This document shows positions 14,626 to 22,209 of a stretch of DNA of 32,020 bases, piece by piece. The stretch covers positions 1-32,020 of the forward strand of contig JAITOS010000030.1 of NCBI GenBank assembly GCA_031289815.1. The letters are read 5' to 3'. Source of the DNA: Peptococcaceae bacterium (GTDB lineage Bacteria > Bacillota > Desulfitobacteriia > Desulfitobacteriales > Desulfitobacteriaceae). Below the pieces are notes generated by a model. That model saw nothing but the letters and a program-made list of their open reading frames with translations, was not told the origin of the DNA and did no database searches. The translations under genes were made by a program, and so were the position numbers. Each line of letters opens with the position of its first letter. The stretch's first letter is position 1.

Positions 14626-14655
14626 CTTATCACCTCCGTCTTCCGTCCGGAGCGC

Positions 14656-15621
14656 TCAGACGATCTTTAGACAAAAATGGGGACAGGCATGGCCGCAATA
14701 GCCGCAGAGTATACACTCTTCCTCCCGGACTTTCACTACCGCGCCCTCCAGCCGCAGGGCTTTTTGCGGACAGCTCTCCACACAGCGACCGCAGCCCTGG
14801 CACCAATCGGCAATCACCAGCTTGCGTTGCCGGTGGAGTACCTTGCGGCGCAACGCTTCCGGTATCCGCCGCCGGTTCACTAACAGCAGATTGTAATCTA
14901 CCTCGTCCTTGCTGGACATTCCCAAGGCCATCGCCTGCACGCCGTGGACGGACTGGACAAAACGGACGGCCAGCGCCGGATCTTGCGCCAAATGCCCGCC
15001 GCCGAAAACCTTCATGGCGTACATACCGATTCTCAGCTCGGCGGCAAACTGAATCGCGGCCAGCATATCCGGCAGCGCGCCGTCGATGATCCCCAGCCCC
15101 CGGTAATTCAGGAGCGGATGAATCACATCGATTCCCGGAAGTAAAGCGCCGCCTCTGACCCCTGCCGCGGCGTGGGTCGAGATGCCAATCCAGCGGACGA
15201 TCCCGCGCTCTTTTAACTCCAGCAGCTCTTCCCAGGCGGCCTGGTGCCCTTTCAAGGTCAGGGCGCTCTCTTGTTCATGCAACAGAAAGAAATCCAGGGT
15301 ATCGCGCTCCAGCGCCTTTCGCGCTTTTTCTACGCTCGCTTTGATTTCCGCCGCCGTGACCGCATAGGACTTGGTGACGACGCGCACCTCCGGATATTTT
15401 CTGAGTACCGGCGCCAATTGCTCGTAATTATGGTAGATCTCCGCGGTGTCTACCCAATTGATCCCGCGCTCTACCGCGTATTGGAAAATTTCCGTCCCTT
15501 CCCGCGCTGTGACGCGCCCCTGTAGGGGCGAAATCGCCAAACTGCCGAAACAGACACAGGAAACCGCCGGTCCTTGATAGCCTAATTTCCTCTGGGGTAC
15601 AGTCCCCGTCCATTCATCCAT
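14656..15621 (-). CDS. Aldo/keto reductase with C-terminal 2x[4Fe-4S] ferredoxin domain
   Basis: The 321-residue protein has an NAD(P)H-dependent aldo/keto reductase barrel (residues 8-265). The catalytic tetrad D58, Y63 (WVDTAEIYHNYE), K84 (TKSY) and H115 (LLHEQ) is complete. A ferredoxin-like tail carries two Cys clusters, CQGCGRCVESCP (about residue 274) and CILCGYCGHACP (about 302), enough for two [4Fe-4S] centres. Such fusions are common in anaerobic Bacillota and suggest electron exchange with ferredoxin; the substrate is unknown. It lies between ireB and ruvX, which are adjacent in Bacillus, so it is probably an insertion. Its start overlaps a possible 34-codon frame. Confidence 0.92.
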   Translation of the reverse strand: MDEWTGTVPQRKLGYQGPAVSCVCFGSLAISPLQGRVTAREGTEIFQYAVERGINWVDTAEIYHNYEQLAPVLRKYPEVRVVTKSYAVTAAEIKASVEKARKALERDTLDFFLLHEQESALTLKGHQAAWEELLELKERGIVRWIGISTHAAAGVRGGALLPGIDVIHPLLNYRGLGIIDGALPDMLAAIQFAAELRIGMYAMKVFGGGHLAQDPALAVRFVQSVHGVQAMALGMSSKDEVDYNLLLVNRRRIPEALRRKVLHRQRKLVIADWCQGCGRCVESCPQKALRLEGAVVKVREEECILCGYCGHACPHFCLKIV

Positions 15622-15718
15622 GCTTCATTCGCTCCACGATTGCCGTCGCCAGCGTCTCCGCGTCCGCTTTTCCTTTTTCGCCGCCAAGCCTTTTGACCGG
15701 CAGATCTCCTTCAGGCAT
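15614..15718 (-). CDS. Possible 34-codon small ORF upstream of the aldo/keto reductase
   Basis: An ATG-initiated frame encodes 34 residues starting MPEGDLPVKRLGGEKGKADA and ending RMKHG. Its stop overlaps the first codons of the reductase by eight bases. A GAGGGG ten bases upstream could act as its ribosome-binding site, but that sequence is also one arm of a perfect 11-bp hairpin, which would hide it. I recognise no homologue. It could be a coupled leader peptide, a remnant of a lost gene, or chance. Confidence 0.25.
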   Translation of the reverse strand: MPEGDLPVKRLGGEKGKADAETLATAIVERMKHG

Positions 15719-15726
15719 AAAGGATG

Positions 15727-15770
15727 AACCCCTCGCCGAATCTCAGCATTCAAGGGCGAGGGGTTTTTCT
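15727..15770 (+). terminator. Perfect 11-bp hairpin, T-run on the plus strand
   Basis: AACCCCTCGCC (15727-15737) pairs exactly with GGCGAGGGGTT (15755-15765) across a 17-base loop, and TTTCT follows on the plus strand. It therefore looks like a plus-strand terminator, yet no plus-strand gene lies upstream for 6 kb. It sits directly after the ireB stop on the minus strand, where it may also stop, process or regulate the ireB transcript. Confidence 0.55.
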
Positions 15771-16037
15771 CTATTCAGCTCTTTCTTTATCCCCTTCGAG
15801 ATAAAAACGCACTAATTCCTCCAGCAGCTCATGCCGTTCCAATTTGCGAACGAGCATTCTGGCCTGGTTATGATTCGTGATATAGACCGGATCTCCGGAC
15901 ATCAAATACCCGACCAATTGATTGATGGGATCATATCCTTTTTCCTGTAAAGCGGCGTAAATCTTCTGCAAGATATCGCGCGCCCGGATATCCTCCCCTT
16001 GGGCTCTAAACATCATGGTTTCATCGAAATGCTCCAT
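15771..16037 (-). CDS. ireB: IreB family regulatory phosphoprotein (UPF0297/YrzL)
   Basis: The 88-residue protein matches the IreB/YrzL family throughout: MEHFDETMMF, VYAALxEKGYDPxxQLVGYL-type (here IYAALQEKGYDPINQLVGYL), SGDPVYITNHNQARMLVRKLER and ELLEELVRFYL. In Enterococcus faecalis IreB is a substrate of the Ser/Thr kinase IreK and affects cephalosporin resistance. The Thr at position 7 lies in the stretch known to be modified there. It follows alaS by 82 bases, the conserved order. GGGGGGAAAGG before the ATG supports the start. Confidence 0.95.
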   Translation of the reverse strand: MEHFDETMMFRAQGEDIRARDILQKIYAALQEKGYDPINQLVGYLMSGDPVYITNHNQARMLVRKLERHELLEELVRFYLEGDKERAE

Positions 16038-16119
16038 GTGCCTTTCCCCCCTTTTCCCTTCTCTTCGCCCGACTCTATCCTTAAACAGAAGTATTCTCCA
16101 TGTAAAAGGGTTATTCCTT

Positions 16120-18759
16120 TTATTTTTGTTTCATTTTTTCTACGATCTTGGGCGCTTGCGCAATCGCTTCCCCGATCTTTCCCGGATCCTTGCCCCCGGC
16201 CTGGGCCATTTCCGGTCTGCCGCCGCCACCGCCGCCGGTGATAGCCGCCACTTCCTTAATAATATTCCCCGCGTGAAGCCCGCTTAAACCTGGCGGGACG
16301 ACCGCTGTGACCCAATTCACTTTGCCTTCGCTGGCCGCCCCCAGAATAATGACGCCTTCTTGCAATTTATCGCGCAGCATATCCGCCATATGGCGCAGAC
16401 TGTCCATATCGGCGGCGGCTACCTGAGCAGCCAGAACTTTGATCCCTTCCACCTCCCGCACCTGGGCGATCAGCTCTGTTATTTCCGCCTTGGCGATCTC
16501 CGTTTGCAGCTTTTGAACGTCCCGCTCCGCTTCTTTGATCTGACTCAGCAACGCGCCCACGCGTTTGTTCAGATCCGCCGGCTGCGCTTTCAGCAGCGCG
16601 GCCACGCTCTGCATTTGCTCTTCCAGCGCGCGCCAGGAAGCCAACGCTTCCCGTCCGGCGACCGCTTCAATACGCCGTAAGCCCGCGCCGATACCGGCTT
16701 CGCTCAGAATTTTGACCAAACCAATCTCGCCGGTCATCCGCACGTGCGTCCCACCGCACAGCTCCTTGCTCTGCTCTCCCATCCGGACGACCCGCACCAC
16801 ATCCGCGTATTTTTCGCCAAATAAGGCCGTCGCGCCGCTGGCTTTCGCTTCCGCCATTGGCATTTCTATCGTATTCACCGGCAGATTAGCGAAGACCGCC
16901 GCGTTCAAGCGATCTTCAACCGCTTGGAGCTCTTCCTGAGTCAGGGCGGAAAAATGGGTAAAATCAAAGCGCAATCTTTCCGGCGTGACCAAAGACCCGG
17001 CTTGTTGCACGTGCGTTCCTATGACCGCGCGTAACGCCTCCTGTAACAGATGGGTCGCGCTATGGTGCCGACTGACGGCCTTTCGGCGCTCCGCCTGAAC
17101 CTCCAACCGGACGATTTCACCCGTCCGCAAGATTCCCCGGCGAATGAGCAAACGATGGGCGATCGTGCCGGTCAGTTCTTTGCTCACGCCGATCACGTCG
17201 GCTTCCACCTGTGAGGACCTGAGCTGCCCGTGATCCGTTACCTGACCGCCGCTTTCCGCGTAGAACGGCGTTTGATCCAGAATACACAGGACTTCATCCC
17301 CTTCGGCCGCCTCGTTCAGCCAGCGATCCTCTTGAAAAATCCCTTCAACGCGGCCTTCGAGACTTTGCCGCTCATACCCTCGGAAGCCGGTCTCGCCTAT
17401 TTCCTTTATTTTTTCTGTCCAAACACGGTTCTCCGCCAGCGCCCGCATGGATTTAGAATTTTCTTTCGCCTGACTGCGGTGTTCCGCCGCCGCTTGTTCA
17501 AAGGCGGGCATATCGACGGTGATATTCTGCTCCGCCAGCATTTCGACTGTCAATTCTATCGGAAAGCCATAGGTTTCATAGAGAGAGAACGCGTCCGCGC
17601 CGGCGAATACTGATTGGGCGGAAAGCCGCAGGTCTTTGACTTTTTCCTGAAGGATCTGCGTCCCCTGCTCCAGCGTCGCCTGGAAACCCGCCTCTTCGAT
17701 CCGCAGATGGCTGCTGATAAAATTCTCGTTTTCTTTCAATTCCGGGTAATGATGCGCGTAATCGCGCTGGATCACCTGGAAGACCCGCTCCAGAAACGGC
17801 TCCTCAATCCCCAGCAGACGGGCGTAACGAATCGCCCGGCGCAAAATCCGCCGCAGCACGTAGCCGCGGCCTTCATTGCCCGGACGGATTCCGTCCGCCA
17901 GCATGAAGCTGACAGCCCGGGAGTGATCCGCAATGACCTTCAGCGCTAAATCATCCTTGGCCTGCGCCCCGTATTTTTTACCGGCAATGTCGGCGACTTT
18001 ATCCATGATCGGCACGAATAAATCCGTATCAAAGTTAGATTTTACATTCTGCATGACGGAGGCAATGCGTTCTAAACCCATGCCGGTGTCAATATTCTGC
18101 TTGGGCAGGGTCGTCAGCTGTCCTTGTTCATCCCGGTTGTATTGCATAAATACCAAATTCCAAATTTCCAGAAAGCGGTCGCAATCACAGCCGATCGCGC
18201 AATCCGGGCTGCCACAGCCTCGCTGCTCCCCCAAATCCACATAGATTTCCGAGCAGGGACCGCAGGGTCCCACCGGACCGGCCGCCCAAAAATTAGACGC
18301 GTCCACGACGACGCGCTCCGGCGCAACCCCGGCCTTTTCCACCCAAAGTTTTCGGGCTTCGTCGTCTTCCGGGTGAATCGATACCCACAGGATAGCGGCG
18401 GGAAGCTCCAGCGTCTGGGTCACAAATTCCCACGCCCAGGTGATCGCCTCTGTTTTAAAATAATCGCCGAAAGAAAAATTCCCCAGCATTTCAAAAAAAG
18501 TATGATGGCGGGCGGTCTTGCCCACAATCTCTAAATCCGGCGTCCGGACGCATTTTTGCGCGGTCGTCGCTCTGGGAAAAGGAGGCTCGATCCGGCGTTG
18601 AAAATAGGGCTTAAACGGCACCATGCCCGCCACGGTCAGCAATAATGTCGGATCGTCTTTCGGGATCAGAGAAGCGCTGGGTAATACCCTATGCTGTTTG
18701 GCTTCAAAGAATCGCAAAAACATCTCCCGCAGTTGATTCCCGGAATACATCTGTTTCAC
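16120..18759 (-). CDS. alaS: Alanyl-tRNA synthetase
   Basis: The 879-residue enzyme has the full family layout. The class II catalytic core carries FLRFFEAKQHRVLPSASLIP, the motif-2 region and GMGLERIASVMQ. The editing domain has the zinc site HHSATH (about residue 563) and CGGTH (about residue 669). A coiled-coil linker follows, then a C-Ala/DHHA1 domain ending with the Gly-rich GGGGGGRPEMAQAGG. A Cys-rich insert in the N-terminal part (RGCGSPDCAIGCDCDRF) is common in Bacillota AlaRS. Translation starts 9 bases after GGAGG. The gene has its own promoter just after the permease gene, plus a structured leader. I see no T-box motif. Confidence 0.97.
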   Translation of the reverse strand: MKQMYSGNQLREMFLRFFEAKQHRVLPSASLIPKDDPTLLLTVAGMVPFKPYFQRRIEPPFPRATTAQKCVRTPDLEIVGKTARHHTFFEMLGNFSFGDYFKTEAITWAWEFVTQTLELPAAILWVSIHPEDDEARKLWVEKAGVAPERVVVDASNFWAAGPVGPCGPCSEIYVDLGEQRGCGSPDCAIGCDCDRFLEIWNLVFMQYNRDEQGQLTTLPKQNIDTGMGLERIASVMQNVKSNFDTDLFVPIMDKVADIAGKKYGAQAKDDLALKVIADHSRAVSFMLADGIRPGNEGRGYVLRRILRRAIRYARLLGIEEPFLERVFQVIQRDYAHHYPELKENENFISSHLRIEEAGFQATLEQGTQILQEKVKDLRLSAQSVFAGADAFSLYETYGFPIELTVEMLAEQNITVDMPAFEQAAAEHRSQAKENSKSMRALAENRVWTEKIKEIGETGFRGYERQSLEGRVEGIFQEDRWLNEAAEGDEVLCILDQTPFYAESGGQVTDHGQLRSSQVEADVIGVSKELTGTIAHRLLIRRGILRTGEIVRLEVQAERRKAVSRHHSATHLLQEALRAVIGTHVQQAGSLVTPERLRFDFTHFSALTQEELQAVEDRLNAAVFANLPVNTIEMPMAEAKASGATALFGEKYADVVRVVRMGEQSKELCGGTHVRMTGEIGLVKILSEAGIGAGLRRIEAVAGREALASWRALEEQMQSVAALLKAQPADLNKRVGALLSQIKEAERDVQKLQTEIAKAEITELIAQVREVEGIKVLAAQVAAADMDSLRHMADMLRDKLQEGVIILGAASEGKVNWVTAVVPPGLSGLHAGNIIKEVAAITGGGGGGRPEMAQAGGKDPGKIGEAIAQAPKIVEKMKQK

Positions 18760-18798
18760 CCTCCCTATTGCCGCTGAAACACCGGTTCAAATCGGCAT

Positions 18799-18822
18799 AA
18801 AAAAACGGACTTTTCACCCGTT
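18799..18822 (-). terminator. Terminator-like hairpin in the alaS leader
   Basis: On the minus strand, AACGG (18818-18822) pairs with CCGTT (18804-18808) across nine bases, and a run of seven T follows. It lies between the candidate alaS promoter and the alaS start. It may end permease transcripts or attenuate alaS. A wider helix, GGTTCATCG with CGATTTGAACC, could enclose it. Confidence 0.5.
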
Positions 18823-18848
18823 AGCGATGAACCTGATTTTTATTGGTA

Positions 18849-18877
18849 AATATATCGGAAAAAGCCGCTGTTGTCAA
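18849..18877 (-). promoter_or_regulatory. alaS promoter
   Basis: On the minus strand, TTGACA (18872-18877) and TATATT (18849-18854) have a 17-base spacer, close to the sigma-A consensus. It starts a leader of about 80 bases before alaS. Confidence 0.7.
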
Positions 18878-18883
18878 CTCCGA

Positions 18884-19924
18884 TTAGATCTGGGGCGCGA
18901 CCAGGCGCAGATAGATAAAGCGAACCACGATTCTGACGACCGCCGCTACCGGCACCGCCAGCATCAAGCCCCAAAATCCGGCCAATTCTCCGCCCGCCAA
19001 TAAGACAAAGACCATCAGCAGCGGGTGCAAGCCCACACTCATGCCCATCAATTTCGGCGAGATCAGATTGCCTTCGAGCTGCTGTACGACCAGGATCACC
19101 AGCACCACTTTCAGCGCCATAACCGGCGATTGAATCAAGCCCAATAATACGGTTGGAACCCCGCCGATCAACGGCCCAAAATAGGGGATCAAATCCATCG
19201 CCCCGCAAATCACGCCAATGAGCAAGGCGTACTCCATCCCGATCAGCTTCATTCCGATTCCGACTAAGACGCCGACGATGACCGCCACGATCAGATTACC
19301 GCGGATAAAGCCGCGGATCACATGGCTGATATCCTGACAAAGCCGCATCCATTGCAGCCGCCATTTTTCCGGAACCAGCCGCCAGAATCCTTCCGTCAGC
19401 CGCTGCCAGTCCGCCAGAAAATACACCGCCAGAAAGGGGGCGAAAATATAAAGGCTCAGAGAGGTCAGCCGCTCCGGCAAATTACCCAGAAATCGGCTGA
19501 GACCCTGCGCCAAAAAAATTTCTCCCTTGCCCAGCTGTTCATCCAGCACCAGCACCACTTTATTGGGCAGGCCAGCCGCGCGAAATTGTTGGCTTAGCTG
19601 GCGAAGATAGCCGTCCGCCGCTTCCATCGTCTGCGGCAATACGGCGCTCAACTTCGCTATTTCCGTATACATCACCGGCAGGATCCATAAGATCACCAGC
19701 GTGAAAACGGCGATGATCCCGCAAAAGACCAGCGCAATCGCCCACTTTCTCGTCAAACGCCGATTCTCCAGCCATTCGATCAGGGGATTCAGCGTATAGG
19801 CCAGCGCGAAGCCCACGACAAACGGGCCCAGAACGCTCCGAACCAGAATCAAGCCCGCCAGAAGCAAGCCCAGGCAAGCGCCGGTAAATAGCCAGCGCCA
19901 GCTTTTTCTGCGCATAACGACCAT
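18884..19924 (-). CDS. AI-2E (TqsA/YrrI-like) family transporter
   Basis: The 346-residue integral membrane protein has about eight hydrophobic segments. The family blocks are present: VLGPFVVGFALAYTLNPLIEWL near the N-terminus, AMDLIPYFGPLIGGVPTVLLG and QQLEGNLISPKLMGMSVGLHPLLMVF-type sequence near the C-terminus. Members include the proposed AI-2 exporter TqsA and sodium/proton antiporters, so a substrate cannot be assigned. In Bacillus subtilis the orthologous position (yrrI) is also next to alaS. The ATG directly abuts the TAG of the zinc-ribbon gene, and the ribosome-binding site is poor, so translation is probably coupled. Confidence 0.92.
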   Translation of the reverse strand: MVVMRRKSWRWLFTGACLGLLLAGLILVRSVLGPFVVGFALAYTLNPLIEWLENRRLTRKWAIALVFCGIIAVFTLVILWILPVMYTEIAKLSAVLPQTMEAADGYLRQLSQQFRAAGLPNKVVLVLDEQLGKGEIFLAQGLSRFLGNLPERLTSLSLYIFAPFLAVYFLADWQRLTEGFWRLVPEKWRLQWMRLCQDISHVIRGFIRGNLIVAVIVGVLVGIGMKLIGMEYALLIGVICGAMDLIPYFGPLIGGVPTVLLGLIQSPVMALKVVLVILVVQQLEGNLISPKLMGMSVGLHPLLMVFVLLAGGELAGFWGLMLAVPVAAVVRIVVRFIYLRLVAPQI

Positions 19925-20125
19925 CTATTCCGCGGCAATCTGTAACGCTTCGTCTTCTGTGGACGTATCGCTATCGTCCCAGGCAGTCAAAGAACCGTCT
20001 TCCTCCAGATCATACACCACGACCTTATCAGCTTGCATGGAAAACTCAATACAGCAATCCCAGCAGTAATACTGTTCCATTCCGACTTTCCCGGTTGTAC
20101 GTCCGCTGCAAACCGGACAATTCAT
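19925..20125 (-). CDS. Small zinc-ribbon protein
   Basis: The product is about 66 residues. It starts with MNCPVCSGRTTGKVGMEQYYC-type sequence, giving CPVC and CWDCC pairs that fit a zinc ribbon, and ends in an acidic tail. I chose the ATG at 20125 since AGGAGG lies 9 bases upstream; an ATG two codons earlier is only 3 bases from it. I recognise no specific family. It is packed between the PRC-barrel gene and the permease, so all three are probably co-transcribed. Confidence 0.75.
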   Translation of the reverse strand: MNCPVCSGRTTGKVGMEQYYCWDCCIEFSMQADKVVVYDLEEDGSLTAWDDSDTSTEDEALQIAAE

Positions 20126-20130
20126 GACCA

Positions 20131-20610
20131 TTAACCTCCTTCACCGTTTTCCCAAGGACAAACCGAAGCGTCGACGATCAGCTGATCTTTGCCGTCCGCC
20201 ATGACATGTTGCCGCAAGATCATGCCCCTGCCTTGCAGCAGATCCGCCAACAGACCGTCGGAAACCTCAAAGGCCACCACTTGCCGTCCTTCGTCGTCCA
20301 GATACACATCCTGAATCGTTCCCCTGGCGTCGCCGTCCTGACTATATACCCGATTGCCAATCTTTTGCGATATATGGGTTCCCAGGATAGCCAGCGGCTC
20401 TTCCTTTTTGACGGTCAGCGCGTCTTTACAGATCGCGTTGATCTCGGTTCTGGGAATCCCTTTCGCGGCTTGGAAGAGGTGATTTTCCAGGAGAACGCCC
20501 GTGACTTCATTGGTTTTTTCATCATAAACCACGTCTTGCACCCAACCAATCCGGAGACCCGATTGCATACCCAAGACCGGTAAGCCGATAATTTCTCTTG
20601 TTCTGCGCAT
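20131..20610 (-). CDS. PRC-barrel domain protein
   Basis: The 159-residue protein appears to hold two PRC-barrel-like units. The first begins with IIGLPVLGMQSGLRIGWVQDV and the second with KIGNRVYSQDGDARGTIQDV. PRC-barrels occur in photosynthetic reaction centres and in RimM, and serve RNA or protein contacts. The role here is unknown. The ATG at 20610 is preferred because GGGAGAGG lies five bases upstream; a TTG five codons earlier is possible. The stop codon precedes the zinc-ribbon gene by a few bases, and mnmA lies 55 bases upstream. Confidence 0.8.
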   Translation of the reverse strand: MRRTREIIGLPVLGMQSGLRIGWVQDVVYDEKTNEVTGVLLENHLFQAAKGIPRTEINAICKDALTVKKEEPLAILGTHISQKIGNRVYSQDGDARGTIQDVYLDDEGRQVVAFEVSDGLLADLLQGRGMILRQHVMADGKDQLIVDASVCPWENGEGG

Positions 20611-20665
20611 ACGATCCTCTCCCAACGCGTCTTCCCGTAGTATCTCCCGTCTGAGCGGTCTTTAT

Positions 20666-21823
20666 TCAGAGAATCGCCGACCGGTCTGAAGGATCAGCGA
20701 TAATTTTGCCGCCGCCCAGTACTCGGTCTTCCTGATAAAACACAACCGCTTGCCCCGGTGTCACCGCTCTCTGTGGTTCTTCAAAGACCACCTTCAGGCG
20801 TTCCGGAGAACTTGCCGCGCTTTGTCCGCATGGCGTCAGGGAGTCCGGCGAGATCACCGCCGCCGCTTCCGGCGCTTTATAGCGTATTTTAGCCTTCACC
20901 GCCAGCGGTTCGGTCAACGCCGGCAGGGCAAGCCAATGGATATCCTCCGCCCACAGCGTCCGGCTATATGTCTGCTCGGCTTCTCCCAAAACGACCTCAT
21001 TGCGTCTGGCGTTCAGCCCGATCACAAACATGGGTTTGCCAAATGTAATCCCTAAGCCTTTGCGCTGACCCACAGTATAATATATGAGTCCCTGATGCCG
21101 TCCCAACACCGTTCCCCCGCTATCGACAAAATTACCCGAAATGATCGGCTCTGCGGTGTTTTTCCTGATAAATCCGGCATAGTCCTGATCCGGAACAAAG
21201 CAAATCTCCTGGCTGTCGGGCTTATTGGCTACCCCGGTCAAGCCTCTCTCCTTTGCCATCGCCCGCACCGTTTCCTTACGGTAATCTCCCAAAGGCAACC
21301 GTATATAAGGCATTTGTTCCTGCGTCAGCGTATAGAGGACGTAGGTCTGATCCTTGCGGTCGTCCAGCCCCTTACCTAACAGATAGCGACCGCTGTCCGG
21401 ATCGCGCCAGATTTTAGCGTAGTGTCCGGTCGCGATATATTCGGCTCCCAATCCTCTGGCCCGACGCAATAGCTCGTCGAATTTCACATAACGGTTACAG
21501 GCCAGACAAGGGTTCGGCGTTTCCCCGCGCAGATAGGAATCAATAAAATAATCCACCACATATTTTTTAAAATACGAACGAAAATTCAACACGTAGTGCG
21601 GTATCCCCAGCTGATAGGCCACCCGGCGGGCGTCCTCGATCTCGGAAAGGGTACAGCACCCACCCCGGTCTTCCTCTCCGTCCGCCTTCCAAACCTGCAT
21701 CGTGATCCCGATCACTTCATAGCCTTCCTCTTGAAGCAAAGCAGCGGTCATGGAACTATCCACACCGCCACTCATCCCGACAACCACTTTCTTTTTCAGC
21801 CGTTGGCTCATACTGCCTAACAT
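20666..21823 (-). CDS. mnmA: tRNA-specific 2-thiouridylase MnmA
   Basis: MnmA makes 2-thiouridine at position 34 of the tRNAs for Lys, Glu and Gln, using ATP and sulfur relayed from IscS. The 385-residue protein has the PP-loop GMSGGVDSSM, the first catalytic Cys in NPCLACN (about residue 105) and the second in QEICFVPD (about residue 207). GHYAKI and VGQRKGLGI are also typical. It lies four bases after nifU and downstream of iscS, so the sulfur donor and acceptor are co-expressed. The start may be the ATG at 21823 or a second ATG four codons later; neither has a strong ribosome-binding site. Confidence 0.96.
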   Translation of the reverse strand: MLGSMSQRLKKKVVVGMSGGVDSSMTAALLQEEGYEVIGITMQVWKADGEEDRGGCCTLSEIEDARRVAYQLGIPHYVLNFRSYFKKYVVDYFIDSYLRGETPNPCLACNRYVKFDELLRRARGLGAEYIATGHYAKIWRDPDSGRYLLGKGLDDRKDQTYVLYTLTQEQMPYIRLPLGDYRKETVRAMAKERGLTGVANKPDSQEICFVPDQDYAGFIRKNTAEPIISGNFVDSGGTVLGRHQGLIYYTVGQRKGLGITFGKPMFVIGLNARRNEVVLGEAEQTYSRTLWAEDIHWLALPALTEPLAVKAKIRYKAPEAAAVISPDSLTPCGQSAASSPERLKVVFEEPQRAVTPGQAVVFYQEDRVLGGGKIIADPSDRSAIL

Positions 21824-21826
21824 CCC

Positions 21827-22204
21827 TTATCCAGTTTGATGATCTCGTTCCTGATAATTCTTGATCGCCGCGTGCAGAGCATCCGCCGCCAGATTGGAGC
21901 AATGCATTTTCAACGGCGGCAAGCCGTCCAAAGCCTCCGCTACGGCGTTATTGCTGATCTTCAGCGCTTCCTCAACCGTTTTTCCTTTGACCATTTCGGT
22001 TAACATGCTGCTGGTAGCCACCGCCGCGCCGCAACCGAAGGTTTTAAACTTCACGTCTTTAATCAGATCATTTTCGATATCCAGATAGATACGCATAATA
22101 TCCCCGCATTTGGCGTTTCCCACTTCGCCGATTCCTTTAGCGTCCGGGATCTCGCCGACATTACGCGGGTTCGTAAAATGATCCAGCACCTTGTCCGAAT
22201 ACAT
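21827..22204 (-). CDS. nifU: NifU/IscU-type Fe-S cluster scaffold
   Basis: The 125-residue protein is a scaffold for Fe-S cluster assembly. The three ligand cysteines are present: C33 (GNAKCGD, with the adjacent D35), C58 (FGCGAA) and C102 (MHCSNLA). The N-terminal MYSDKVLDHFTNPRNVG is characteristic. It lacks the C-terminal Nfu domain of full-length NifU, so it is the IscU-like single-domain form common in Clostridia. It follows iscS by five bases, consistent with direct transfer of persulfide from IscS. Confidence 0.95.
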   Translation of the reverse strand: MYSDKVLDHFTNPRNVGEIPDAKGIGEVGNAKCGDIMRIYLDIENDLIKDVKFKTFGCGAAVATSSMLTEMVKGKTVEEALKISNNAVAEALDGLPPLKMHCSNLAADALHAAIKNYQERDHQTG

Positions 22205-22209
22205 TTTTC

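Noticed and set aside
18760..18880. T-box for alaS
   Set aside because: The leader has only about 80 bases and lacks the AGGGTGGNACC motif and stem I. The AGGGAGGGTGAAAC sequence is the ribosome-binding site.
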